Assembly: GCA_031177685.1 (NCBI GenBank)
Contig: JAPSGI010000011.1
Coordinates: forward strand, 62,001 to 126,000
Direction of reading: 5' to 3'
Length of the DNA stretch: 64,000 nt
Origin: Solirubrobacteraceae bacterium
GTDB taxonomy: Bacteria > Actinomycetota > Thermoleophilia > Solirubrobacterales > Solirubrobacteraceae
Part shown: positions 26,287 through 34,320 of the stretch, piece by piece
Layout of the letters: every line of letters begins with the position of its first letter
Position numbering within the stretch: position 1 is the stretch's first letter
Position numbers and translations under genes: made by a program
Notes under the pieces: model-generated
What the model was told of the DNA's origin: nothing
The model's database searches: none
Seen by the model: only the letters and a program-made list of their open reading frames with translations

Positions 26287-27088
26287 GGCGCAGCACGAGG
26301 TCGGCGAGCGTGTCGGCGACGGCCACCGGCGCGGGGTCCTTCGCCGCCTCGGCGGCGGGACGCCCGGTCGCCCCGGTCAGCACGATCGCCGCGTCCAGCC
26401 CCGCCGCCTCGGCGCCCGCCAGGTCGGCATCCAGGCGGTCGCCCACGACCAGCGCGCTGCCGCCGTCGCCGGCGCGGTCCAGCGCGGTCTGGAACAGCGC
26501 GGCCTCGGGCTTGCCGACGCTGAGCGCGCGCTCCCCCGTGGCCGCCTCCACGGCGGCCAGGATCGCGCCCGTTCCCGGCCAGGGCCCGTCGGGCATGGGA
26601 AAGGTCCCGTCGCGTCCCGCGGCCACGAGCCCCGCGCCGCGCGAGACCGCCTGGACGGCCTGGCGCAGCTCCTTGTAGTCGAAGTCGTCGTGCCCGGCGA
26701 CCACGACGACGTCCGCGCGGCCCGCCAGGTCGGTGTCGTTGACGATCCGCAGTCCCGCGTCCTCCACGTGGCGCCAGATCGCCGCTGAGCCGATCACGAC
26801 GGCCGTCCCCGCGCGGTCGCGGCGCTCGGCGAGCCAGTGCTGCAGCGCGCCGCCCACCGTGACGACCTCCTCCAGCGACGCTTGGAAGCCCAGGCGCCAC
26901 AGCTTGCGCACGAACTCCTCGCCCGAGCGCCGCGCGTCGTTGGTGACGAAGGCGACCCCCTTGCCGCCCTCGCGCAGCGCGGCGACGGCCTCGACGGCCC
27001 CGGGGGTGGGCTCGTCGCCCACCCACACGCAGCCGTCGAGGTCGAGCAGCACGCGGTCGTAGCGCGCGAGGAGGGGGGAGAGGCGCAC
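26279..27088 (-). CDS. HAD-IIA family (NagD-like) phosphatase
   Basis: 269 residues from a GTG. HAD motif I is LLDLDGCVWVGDEPTPGA (Asp nucleophile in DLDG), motif II FVTNDARRSGEEF, motif III lysine in SVGKPEAALF and motif IV VVGDRLDADLAGAEAAG. The cap between is of the IIA type, as in NagD and p-nitrophenyl phosphatases. Likely dephosphorylates a nucleotide or sugar phosphate in the cytosol; substrate not known. First gene of a four-gene minus-strand operon, divergent from the cyclophilin gene across 23 bases. Confidence 0.9.
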   Translation of the reverse strand: MRLSPLLARYDRVLLDLDGCVWVGDEPTPGAVEAVAALREGGKGVAFVTNDARRSGEEFVRKLWRLGFQASLEEVVTVGGALQHWLAERRDRAGTAVVIGSAAIWRHVEDAGLRIVNDTDLAGRADVVVVAGHDDFDYKELRQAVQAVSRGAGLVAAGRDGTFPMPDGPWPGTGAILAAVEAATGERALSVGKPEAALFQTALDRAGDGGSALVVGDRLDADLAGAEAAGLDAAIVLTGATGRPAAEAAKDPAPVAVADTLADLVLRRA

Positions 27089-27111
27089 GCCGCCGATTAT
27101 CCTTGGCCGCC

Positions 27112-27864
27112 GTGCGCGCCCCCCTCACCCTCCTGTGCTCGCTCGCGCTGGCCGCCGGCGCGGCGGCCTGCGGCTCCGACGACGAGAAGCCCGAGCCGGG
27201 CGGGGGCGAGCGGGCGGCCACCGCCACCCAGCCGCGCCCGCCCGCGACCACCGCGACCCGCCGCACGCCACCGCCGCCGCCGCGCTGCTTGAAGGTCCGC
27301 GCGCCGCGACCCAAGCCCGTCCGGCGCCTGCCGCGGCCGACCCTGCGCCTGGACCGCCGGCGCGCCTACGACGCGGTGTTCGACACCAGCTGCGGGCGCT
27401 TCACGATCTCCCTGGACGTGCGCGAGTCGCCCCGCACCGCGGCGTCGTTCGCCTACCTCGCGCGCCGCGGGTACTTCGACGGCACGATCTTCCACCGCCT
27501 GGTCCCCGGCTTCGTCATCCAGGGCGGCGACCCGCAGGCGAGCGGCCGGGGGGGACCCGGGTACTCCGTCGTCGAGCCGCCGCCCCGGGACGCGCGCTAC
27601 ACCAAGGGCGTGGTCGCGATGGCCAAGACCGAGATCGAGGACCCCGGCACGTCCGGCAGCCAGTTCTACGTCGTCACCGCCGACGACGCCCAGCTGCCCC
27701 CCGACTACGCCGTCCTGGGGCGGGTCGGCGCCGGGATGGAGGTGGTGGAGCTGATCGGGGCGCAGCCGACCGACCAGGCCAACCCGGACCCGGCGCTGCG
27801 CGAGCGCCCGGTCGATCCCGTGGTGATCCGCTCCGTGCGGATCGTCGAGCGCCGGCGCGGCTAG
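27112..27864 (+). CDS. Cyclophilin-type peptidyl-prolyl isomerase, probable lipoprotein
   Basis: 250 residues from the GTG at 27112 (a TTG at 27103 is also in frame). The N-terminus has a short hydrophobic stretch ending AAGAAAC, so Cys20 could be lipid-modified, then a Pro/Arg/Thr-rich linker (about 25-75). The cyclophilin domain contains RRGYFDGTIFHRLVPGFVIQGGDP and GTSGSQFYVVTADDAQLPPDYAVLGRV, with the catalytic Arg in FHRL and Gln of FVIQGG. It would fold exported proteins outside the membrane. The stop is shared with the next convergent gene as CTAG (27861-27864). Confidence 0.9.
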   Translation: MRAPLTLLCSLALAAGAAACGSDDEKPEPGGGERAATATQPRPPATTATRRTPPPPPRCLKVRAPRPKPVRRLPRPTLRLDRRRAYDAVFDTSCGRFTISLDVRESPRTAASFAYLARRGYFDGTIFHRLVPGFVIQGGDPQASGRGGPGYSVVEPPPRDARYTKGVVAMAKTEIEDPGTSGSQFYVVTADDAQLPPDYAVLGRVGAGMEVVELIGAQPTDQANPDPALRERPVDPVVIRSVRIVERRRG

Positions 27865-28466
27865 CCGGGACGGGCGGCCGCGCGCGCGCGGGCCTGGCGG
27901 CGGCGGCCGAACAGCGCCAGCACGCCCAGCACGGCGATCACCAGCAGCAGGCCCAGGATCGCCCCGACCCCCGTGCCCACGCCGCCGAGCGGCAGCGCGA
28001 CCAGCGACACGATCCCGAAGCCCAGCGCGAGCAGGACGAGGACGATCGCCAGCGCGAGCAGGATGCCGCGCGCCCGGATCAGCAACCCGGCGCTGGGCGG
28101 CGGCGCGATCAGGCCGATGAAGCGCAGCGCCAGCAGCTGGCGGTTGCTGGGCGCCTCCTGCCCGAGCTTCTGCACCGCCTCCTTGAGGTCGCCGGCCCGG
28201 CGCTCGGCCAGCGCCAGCGAGGCGTCGGCCATGCGCTTGAGATGCATGCGCTCCTGCGGGCGCGCGGCCGCGAGCGCCTTCTGGAAGTGCGCCCGGGCCG
28301 CCTTGGCGTCGTAGCGGTCGGCGGCGCGCGCGCCGAGGATCGCCTGGGCGGCGGCGCGGTGGCGCGTCTCGCGCTCCAGCTCCTCGTCGGTGCGCGACTC
28401 CAGCTGCTGCATCGCCGCCAGGCCGCCGCGCTGCTGCATCTGGATCTGGCGCTGCTTGGGCGGCAT
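27861..28466 (-). CDS. Hypothetical protein with helical N-terminus and two membrane segments
   Basis: 201 residues. Residues 1-120 are charged and helical (PPKQRQIQMQQRGGL ... RAHFQKALAAARPQERMHLKRM), with a short TPR-like helix pair; two long hydrophobic segments follow near 130-160 and 165-190, and the tail is basic ([15 protein letters not shown]). It looks like a tail-anchored membrane protein with a cytoplasmic helical domain. No family recognised. It is convergent with the cyclophilin gene and divergent from the 130-residue membrane protein. Confidence 0.6.
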   Translation of the reverse strand: MPPKQRQIQMQQRGGLAAMQQLESRTDEELERETRHRAAAQAILGARAADRYDAKAARAHFQKALAAARPQERMHLKRMADASLALAERRAGDLKEAVQKLGQEAPSNRQLLALRFIGLIAPPPSAGLLIRARGILLALAIVLVLLALGFGIVSLVALPLGGVGTGVGAILGLLLVIAVLGVLALFGRRRQARARAAARPG

Positions 28467-28500
28467 GCGCCGCAGTCTACGCGGATATGCTCGCCCGGCC

Positions 28501-28893
28501 ATGACGCTCGCCGAGCACGTGCGCCGTGCCAATCGCGGCATGATCGCCTTCGACCTGGCGCTGGGGACGGGGGCGCTGCTGGCGCCGCGCGCGACCCTGC
28601 GGGTGCTCGGCCACGCGGACCCCAGCCCGGACGCCGAGGAGCTGTTTCGCCGCAACGCGCCGGTCTGGCTGACCTTCGCCGCCGCCCACGCAACGGCCGC
28701 GGCGCGCGACCGTCCCCGGGACTGGTGGGCGCTGTCCTGGCTGCGCGGCGCGGAGGTCTTCACCGACGTGCTGTGGTCGCGCTCGGCGGCCTTCGCCCGG
28801 CCGGGGGCGCGCGAGGCGCTGTGGGGCGCGGGCCTGGGAAACCTCGCCATGAGCATCGCGTTCGCGGCGCTCGCCCGGCGCGAGCGCGCATGA
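28501..28893 (+). CDS. Small predicted membrane protein
   Basis: 130 residues. Hydrophobic stretches at about 15-30 (MIAFDLALGTGALLA), 55-70 and 105-125 suggest three to four membrane helices. No family recognised. The ATG follows a TATGCT -10-like hexamer (28486-28491) by nine bases with no ribosome site, so the transcript is probably close to leaderless. The final four bases overlap the start of the O-methyltransferase gene (ATGA), giving a three-gene operon with two methyltransferases. Confidence 0.55.
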   Translation: MTLAEHVRRANRGMIAFDLALGTGALLAPRATLRVLGHADPSPDAEELFRRNAPVWLTFAAAHATAAARDRPRDWWALSWLRGAEVFTDVLWSRSAAFARPGAREALWGAGLGNLAMSIAFAALARRERA

Positions 28894-29534
28894 CGCCGCT
28901 GGAGCTGACCGAGGCGCTCGAGGCCTACGTCGAAGACCACACGACGCCCGCGGCGCCGCACCTGGCGGCGCTGGAAGCCCAGACGCGGGAGCAGCTGGAG
29001 GCGCCTGGGATGCTCACCGGACTGGTCGAGGGCCGGTTCCTGGAGACGCTGGTGCACGTCATGCAGCCCCGCCTCGTCCTGGAGCTGGGGACCTACAGCG
29101 GCTACGCCGCGCTCGCGATGGCGGCGGCGCTGCCGCCCGGCGGGCGGATCGTCACGTGCGAGATCTCCGACGAGCACGCCGACTTCGCGCAGCGCCACGT
29201 CGACGCGTCGCCCCACGCCGACCGCGTCGAGATCCGCCGCGGCCCCGCGCTGGAGACGATCGCGCAGCTGGACGGGCCCCTCGACCTCGTGTTCGTCGAC
29301 GCGGACAAGGAGGGGTACGTCGCCTACTACGAGGCCGTCGTCCCCAAGCTCGCGCCGCACGGGCTGATCGTGGCCGACAACACGCTGTGGGGCGGGAGCG
29401 TGGCCGATCCGGCGGCCGGCGAGGAGTCCACGCAGGCGCTGCGCGCGTTCAACGCGTACGTGCGCGACGATCCACGTACCGTGAGCGTCATGCTGACGGT
29501 GCGCGACGGCGTCACGCTGATCCGGCGGGCCTAG
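28890..29534 (+). CDS. O-methyltransferase (CCoAOMT-like)
   Basis: 214 residues. The family pattern is clear: VEGRFLETLVHVMQPRLVLELGTYSGYAALAMA with the SAM loop ELGTYSG, VTCEISDEHADFAQRH, LDLVFVDADKEGYVAYYE and GLIVADNTLWGG, which bind SAM and the catalytic divalent metal (Asp/Asn). These enzymes methylate catechol-type hydroxyls on small molecules; the substrate is unknown. Start and stop overlap both neighbours: ATGA with the membrane protein and TAGTG with the next methyltransferase. Confidence 0.9.
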   Translation: MTPLELTEALEAYVEDHTTPAAPHLAALEAQTREQLEAPGMLTGLVEGRFLETLVHVMQPRLVLELGTYSGYAALAMAAALPPGGRIVTCEISDEHADFAQRHVDASPHADRVEIRRGPALETIAQLDGPLDLVFVDADKEGYVAYYEAVVPKLAPHGLIVADNTLWGGSVADPAAGEESTQALRAFNAYVRDDPRTVSVMLTVRDGVTLIRRA

Positions 29535-30160
29535 TGGGGCGGCTGGGCAAGCTCGCGCTACTCGGCGCCGCCGGCGGGGGAGGCGTGGCGCTGTGGTGGC
29601 GGCGCAACCCGTCCGCCTGCCCCTACAACCAGCGCTTCTGGGTCCAGGCCCCGCATCCGTTCATCACGCGCGAGCGCCTGCGCGAGGCGCTGGCCCCGGT
29701 CCCCGGCGAGCGGCTGCTGGAGGTGGGGCCGGGGACCGGCTACTACGCGCTGCCGGTCGCGGAATGGCTGGCCCCGGACGGGACGCTGGAGATCTTCGAC
29801 ATCCAGCGGGAGTTCCTCGACCACACGCTGGAGCGCGCCCGCGCCGCGGGCCTGTCGAACCTCGTGGCGACGCAGGGCGACGCGCAGGCGCTGCCCTTCG
29901 AGGACGACCGCTTCGACGGCGCCTACCTGGTGACGGTGCTGGGCGAGGTGCCCGACCAGCGTGCCGCGATGCGCGAGCTCGCACGGGTCGTGCGTCCCGG
30001 CGGGCGGATCGTGGTGGGCGAGCTGTTCGGCGACCCGCACATGGTCACGGAGGGGCGCATCCGCGCCCACGCGGAGGCCACGGGGCTGGAGTTCGAGCGC
30101 CGGCTGGGGCCGAAGCTGGGCTTCTTCGCGGTGCTGCGCGTGGAGTTCACCGCCCTATAG
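29534..30160 (+). CDS. Class I methyltransferase with N-terminal membrane segment
   Basis: 208 residues from a GTG that shares its G with the previous TAG. The N-terminus (LGKLALLGAAGGGGVALWW) is a hydrophobic anchor; then PYNQRFWVQAPHPFITRERL, the SAM loop RLLEVGPGTGYYALPVAE, LEIFDIQREFLDHT and LPFEDDRFDGAYLVTVLGEV. This is a methyltransferase type 11 domain, probably at the inner face of the membrane acting on a lipid or quinone-like substrate. The stop codon lies within CTATAG just before the minus-strand small membrane protein gene. Confidence 0.85.
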   Translation: MGRLGKLALLGAAGGGGVALWWRRNPSACPYNQRFWVQAPHPFITRERLREALAPVPGERLLEVGPGTGYYALPVAEWLAPDGTLEIFDIQREFLDHTLERARAAGLSNLVATQGDAQALPFEDDRFDGAYLVTVLGEVPDQRAAMRELARVVRPGGRIVVGELFGDPHMVTEGRIRAHAEATGLEFERRLGPKLGFFAVLRVEFTAL

Positions 30161-30178
30161 GCGGCAAAGTCCGCTCGC

Positions 30179-30397
30179 CTACGGGTTGAGGGTGCGGCGC
30201 AGCATCCACCAGGCGACCGCGGTGAGCACCGCGACCAGGAAGGCCAGGCCGAAGCTCCCGATGCCCACGACGGCCAGCACGAGCAGGACGGCGGTCGCGA
30301 CGGCGCCGCCGCCCGTGGCCAGCGTCAGCCGGAAGGCCCGCGCCTCGCGCTGAGAGCGGGTCATGCGGCGGCCGGAGCGGGGAGTCAGGTCGTTCAT
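30179..30397 (-). CDS. Small two-helix membrane protein
   Basis: 72 residues. A basic start (SGRRMTRSQREARAFRL) is followed by two hydrophobic helices separated by a Gly (TGGGAVATAVLLVLAVVG and FGLAFLVAVLTAVAWWML) and a short basic tail. The ATG overlaps the stop of the GMC oxidoreductase gene by four bases, so it is the second gene of that operon. No known family; it could be a membrane partner of the dehydrogenase or an unrelated helper. Confidence 0.6.
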   Translation of the reverse strand: MNDLTPRSGRRMTRSQREARAFRLTLATGGGAVATAVLLVLAVVGIGSFGLAFLVAVLTAVAWWMLRRTLNP

Positions 30398-32001
30398 GGC
30401 GTGGCGCCCGCGGGCTGCGCGGGAGCCGGGACGTTACCGAGGATGAAGTCGGCGGCCCGCTCTCCCACCATGATCGCGGGCGCGTTGGTGTTGCCGCCGG
30501 GGACGCGGGGGAAGCTGGAGGCGTCCGCCACGCGCAGCCCGTCGACGCCGCGCACCCGCAGCTGCTCGTCGAGCACGCCGCCGTCCTCGGGGCCCATCCG
30601 GCACGTGCAGGCCGCGTGGTAGACGTGCTGGGCCTCGGCGCGGACCCACGCCTCCAGCTGCTCGTCGGACGCCACGCCGGGCCCCGGGTCGATGTTCGTG
30701 CCGGCGCTGTGGCTCAACGGCGCCGTGCCGGCGATCTCGCGAGCCAGGCGCACGGCGGCCACCATGGAGTCCATCTCCTCGCGGGTCGAGAGGAAGTTGA
30801 GGTGGATCGCCGGCGGATCGCGCGGGTCGGCGGAGCGCAGGCGCACCGCGCCCTCGCTGCGCGGGCGCACCAGCGACGGCGCGATCGTGAACGCGTGGCC
30901 GGGGTAGGTGCGAAAGCCGTTGTCGAAGTAGTAGGCGGGCCCGAAGTAGACGTAGAAGTCGGGGGCGGGGGCGTCCGGCGCGATCCGCACGAAGCAGCCC
31001 GCCTCGCCGACGTTGGAGGTGAGCTTGCCGCGCCCGCGGCGCAGCAGGTACTCCGCCAGGTAGCGGGGATGGGTGGCGTCGAACAGCGTGAGCGCCTCGG
31101 GGCACTGGAAGGTCAGCGTGGCCATCGGGTGGTCCTGCAGGTGGGCGCCGACGTGGGGATGGTCGACCAGCGGCTCGATCCCGGTGTCGCGCAGGTGGTC
31201 GGCGGGCCCGATCCCCGAGAGCATCAGCAGCTGGGGTGAGTTGTAGGCGCCGGCGCACACGACGACCTCGCGGCGGGCGCGCTCCACGGCGCCGTCCAGC
31301 ATCTGCACGCCGGTGGCGCGGCCGCCCTCCACGACGACCCGGCGCACCTGCGCGCCCGTGCGCACCTCGAGGTTGGGCCGCTCGCGCACCGGGTGCAGGA
31401 AGGCGTCGGCCGCGCTCCAGCGCCGCCCGCGGCGCTGCGTGACCTGCACGACGCCCGCGCCGTCCTGCTCGGCGCCGTTGAAGTCGTCGGTGACCGGGAC
31501 GCCGGCCGCCTGGGACGCCGCGGCGACGAAGCGCTGCGCGAGCTTGGAGACCCATACGGGGTCGGTGACCGCCAGCTCGCCGTCGCGGCCGTGGTAGGGC
31601 TCGCCCAGGCGCGTGTTGGCCTCCGAGCGCTTGAAGACCGGCAGGACCTCGTCGTAGGACCAGCCAGGCGCGCCCAGCTCCGACGCCCACGTGTCGTAGT
31701 CGTGGCGGTGCCCGCGCATGTAGATCATCGCGTTCATCGAGCTCGAGCCGCCCAGGCAGCGCCCGCGCGGCAGGAACATCGAGCGCCCGATGAGGTTGGA
31801 GTCCGGCTCGGCGGTGTACGCCCAGTCGAGGTCCGTGCGGAACTGCTTGGCGAACCCGATGGGGATCCGCACGTTCATGTTGCGATCCGAGCCGCCGGCC
31901 TCCAGCAGCAGCACCCGCACCGACGGGTCCGCGCTCAGCCGGTTCGCCAGCACGCACCCGGCGGACCCGGCCCCGACGACGACGTAGTCATGCTCGGCCA
32001 C
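30394..32001 (-). CDS. GMC family FAD-dependent oxidoreductase (choline dehydrogenase-like)
   Basis: 535 residues from a GTG. The FAD-binding motif YVVVGAGSAGCVLANRLS opens the protein, followed by RGRCLGGSSSMNAMIYMRGH (GMC signature 1), CAGAYNSPQLLMLSGIGPADHL (signature 2) and the C-terminal HYHAACTCRMG-type segment, here VYHAACTCRMGPEDGGV and PGGNTNAPAIMVGERAADFI. The family oxidises alcohols such as choline or alkyl alcohols. The active-site His/Asn positions are kept in the C-terminal block. Specific substrate unknown. Followed by a coupled small membrane protein. Confidence 0.92.
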   Translation of the reverse strand: MAEHDYVVVGAGSAGCVLANRLSADPSVRVLLLEAGGSDRNMNVRIPIGFAKQFRTDLDWAYTAEPDSNLIGRSMFLPRGRCLGGSSSMNAMIYMRGHRHDYDTWASELGAPGWSYDEVLPVFKRSEANTRLGEPYHGRDGELAVTDPVWVSKLAQRFVAAASQAAGVPVTDDFNGAEQDGAGVVQVTQRRGRRWSAADAFLHPVRERPNLEVRTGAQVRRVVVEGGRATGVQMLDGAVERARREVVVCAGAYNSPQLLMLSGIGPADHLRDTGIEPLVDHPHVGAHLQDHPMATLTFQCPEALTLFDATHPRYLAEYLLRRGRGKLTSNVGEAGCFVRIAPDAPAPDFYVYFGPAYYFDNGFRTYPGHAFTIAPSLVRPRSEGAVRLRSADPRDPPAIHLNFLSTREEMDSMVAAVRLAREIAGTAPLSHSAGTNIDPGPGVASDEQLEAWVRAEAQHVYHAACTCRMGPEDGGVLDEQLRVRGVDGLRVADASSFPRVPGGNTNAPAIMVGERAADFILGNVPAPAQPAGATP

Positions 32002-32082
32002 CGCAGGGCGAACCTAACAGAGCCGTGCAAAATGGCTCGCGCCGCCATCGCCCGCCGCCACGGTTTGTAGCTTTTCCGGTGC

Positions 32083-32859
32083 ATGGGGCGGAGGCGGCGA
32101 GTCTGGAAGCGCGTGGCCGGCGGGATCGGGGTGGTCGCCGTGGCGATGCTGGGGGCGATCGGCACGGGACTTGGCGAGCGCGCGCTCGACGCGCTCGACG
32201 GCGGCGAGGAGGAGAAGGCGCCGATCTCGCTGTCCGCGGAGGAGCTCGTCTCCGAGTGCGGGACCACGCTCTTCGTCCGGGCGCCGCGTGCGCAGGCGCT
32301 CCTGTCGGGCGAGGCGCCGAGCCCCACGGACTGGAACGCCTTCCGCGCCGAGAACGACGCGGCTGTCGCGCGCACCGACGCGGTCGAGGTCTCGATCCAG
32401 GGCGAGTCGGCGCGTACGGTGACGCTCACCCGCATCGAGTTCGACGTCCAGCGCCGCCGCCGGCCCGCCGGCGCGACGTTCTCCAATCCGTGCGGAGGCC
32501 CGATCACCGGGCGCTTCGTGGCCGCCGACCTCGACCAAGATCCCGTCCGCGTGACGAGCTCGGCGGACAATCCCAAGGCCGAGTACGTGCCGCCCGGCTA
32601 CGAGGCGGCGTCGTACCGTGCGATCCGCTTCCCGTGGACCGTCTCGGTCACCGACCCGCTGCTGCTGTACGTGATCGCCAACGCGCGCGACTGCCTGTGC
32701 ACCTGGCGCGCCGCGATCCACTGGCGCAGCGGCGCGAAGGCCGGCGTGCTGGAGATCGACAACGGCGGCCAGGGCTACCGCGTCGCGGGCACGCCGCCGG
32801 CGCCCGACTACGTGCGCGACGCCCGCGCACCTTCCGGCTGGCGGCGCCTGGCCGGCTGA
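32083..32859 (+). CDS. Hypothetical membrane-anchored protein
   Basis: 258 residues. A basic start (GRRRRVWKRVAGG) leads into one membrane segment at about 12-32; the rest looks like an extracytoplasmic or cytoplasmic beta-rich domain with cysteines in VSECGTT, NPCGGPITGRF and ARDCLCTWRAAIHW. Similar proteins of unknown function are scattered in Streptomyces and related genera, but I cannot name a family. A TAGCTT -10-like hexamer (32068-32073) ends nine bases before the ATG. It stands alone between gmc and cydA. Confidence 0.55.
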   Translation: MGRRRRVWKRVAGGIGVVAVAMLGAIGTGLGERALDALDGGEEEKAPISLSAEELVSECGTTLFVRAPRAQALLSGEAPSPTDWNAFRAENDAAVARTDAVEVSIQGESARTVTLTRIEFDVQRRRRPAGATFSNPCGGPITGRFVAADLDQDPVRVTSSADNPKAEYVPPGYEAASYRAIRFPWTVSVTDPLLLYVIANARDCLCTWRAAIHWRSGAKAGVLEIDNGGQGYRVAGTPPAPDYVRDARAPSGWRRLAG

Positions 32860-32882
32860 GCGTTCCACGCCTGGTGGTCGAC

Positions 32883-32896
32883 ATAACCGCCGTTAT
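32883..32896. promoter_or_regulatory. Palindrome upstream of cydA (possible operator)
   Basis: ATAAC-CGCC-GTTAT is a perfect inverted repeat 48 bases before the cydA start. Its place just upstream of the promoter region would suit a redox or oxygen regulator, but it matches no regulator box I know and short palindromes arise by chance. Confidence 0.3.
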
Positions 32897-32943
32897 CGAG
32901 CATTGACGCAGGCACGACGGGGTCGGGTCGTAGGCTAGGCCCC

Positions 32944-34320
32944 ATGCCGCTCGACGCCGTGCTCGCCGCCGCCCAGCTGGCGCCCGCCGAGCAGGAGCAT
33001 CTGGCGCAGGCGCGGCAGATGCAGGCGATGTCGTTCGCGGTGCACATCCCGCTGACGTGCTTCGGGATCGCGTTTCCCAGCTTCGTGGTGTTCTGCGAGT
33101 GGCTGCACCACCGGACCGGCAAGCCCGTGTACCGCGAGCTCGCGCGGCGCTGGTCGAAGGTCATGCTCGCGCTGTTCGCCGCGGGCGTGGTGACCGGCAC
33201 GATCCTGTCCTTCGAGATGGGCCTGCTGTGGCCCGGCTTCATGGCGACCTACGGCGAGGTGTTCGGGCTGGGCTTCGCGCTGGAGGGCTTCTCGTTCTTC
33301 CTGGAGGCGATCTTCATCGGGATCTACGTCTACGGCTGGGACCGGCTCTCGCCGCGCGCGCACCTGCTGAGCGGGCTGCCGGTGATCGCCGCCGGGATCA
33401 CCGGCTCGCTGATGGTCATCGCGGTCAACGCGTGGATGAACCATCCCGGCGGCTTCAGGCTGCGCGGCGGCGAGGTCGTCGACGTCGCGCCGTTCGAGGC
33501 GCTGTTCGCCAACCCCCGGCTGTGGCCGCAGCTGCTGCACATGTACCTGGCCGCCTACCTGGTCGCCGGCTTCCTCGTCGCCGCCGTGTACGCGTTCGGC
33601 TGGCTGCGCGGACGCCGCGGCGCCTACGAGCGCGCCGCGCTGCTGATCCCCCTCACCGTCGCGTGCCTGGCCGCGCCCGTGCAGGTGGTCGCCGGAGACT
33701 GGCTGGCGCGCAACACGGCCGAGGACCAGCCCATCAAGCTCGCGGCGTTCGAGGGCCTGTCGAAGACCACCGCGGGCGCCCCCGAGCACCTGGGCGGCTG
33801 GTACGAGGACGGCGAGGTCCGCTACGGCCTGAAGATCCCCAAGCTGCTCTCCCTGCTGGCCTACCACGACCCCGATGCCGTCGTCCGCGGCCTGGACACG
33901 GTCCCCGCGGACGACCGCCCCCCCGTCAACGTCGTACGCATGTCCTTCCAGACGATGGTCGGCATCGGGACGTTCCTGGCGCTGCTGGCGGCGCTGCACC
34001 TCGTCGCGATGGTCCGCCGGCGCGGCCCGCCCGCCTCGAAGTGGTTCCTGCGCGCCGTCGTGGCCGCCGGGCCCCTCTCCGTGGTCGCCCTGATCGCGGG
34101 CTGGGTGACGACGGAGGTCGGCCGCCAGCCGTGGGTGGTCTACGGGTTCATGCGCACGGAGGACGCCGTCACCGGGGCGGATGGGATCGTCGTGGGTTAT
34201 GTAACCCTCGCCCTGGTCTACGCCGCCCTGCTTGCCGGCGTCGCCTGGGTCCTGCGCCGCCTGGCCCGCGCCCCGATGGAGGGCGCCGACCCCGAGGAGG
34301 GATCGCTCGTTGCTGGATGA
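32944..34320 (+). CDS. cydA: Cytochrome bd-type ubiquinol/menaquinol oxidase subunit I
   Basis: 458 residues with about nine membrane helices. The haem ligand His lies in MSFAVHIPLTCFGIAFPSF, the second in LLHMYLAAYLVAGFL, and the Met ligand region is NVVRMSFQTMVGIG; GRQPWVVYGFMRTEDAVT is the diagnostic CydA motif. The periplasmic Q loop is short, as in the cyanide-insensitive branch. The enzyme reduces oxygen with high affinity without pumping protons. A TAGGCT hexamer (32931-32936) is seven bases from the ATG with no ribosome site, implying a leaderless mRNA. cydB overlaps by 11 bases. Confidence 0.94.
   Translation: MPLDAVLAAAQLAPAEQEHLAQARQMQAMSFAVHIPLTCFGIAFPSFVVFCEWLHHRTGKPVYRELARRWSKVMLALFAAGVVTGTILSFEMGLLWPGFMATYGEVFGLGFALEGFSFFLEAIFIGIYVYGWDRLSPRAHLLSGLPVIAAGITGSLMVIAVNAWMNHPGGFRLRGGEVVDVAPFEALFANPRLWPQLLHMYLAAYLVAGFLVAAVYAFGWLRGRRGAYERAALLIPLTVACLAAPVQVVAGDWLARNTAEDQPIKLAAFEGLSKTTAGAPEHLGGWYEDGEVRYGLKIPKLLSLLAYHDPDAVVRGLDTVPADDRPPVNVVRMSFQTMVGIGTFLALLAALHLVAMVRRRGPPASKWFLRAVVAAGPLSVVALIAGWVTTEVGRQPWVVYGFMRTEDAVTGADGIVVGYVTLALVYAALLAGVAWVLRRLARAPMEGADPEEGSLVAG

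Noticed and set aside
15985-30172. The 12-mer GCGGCAAAGTCC occurs at 15985-15996 and 30161-30172, each after a plus-strand gene end.
   Set aside because: Shared 12-mers are expected by chance many times in 64 kb of biased sequence; no longer match surrounds them.
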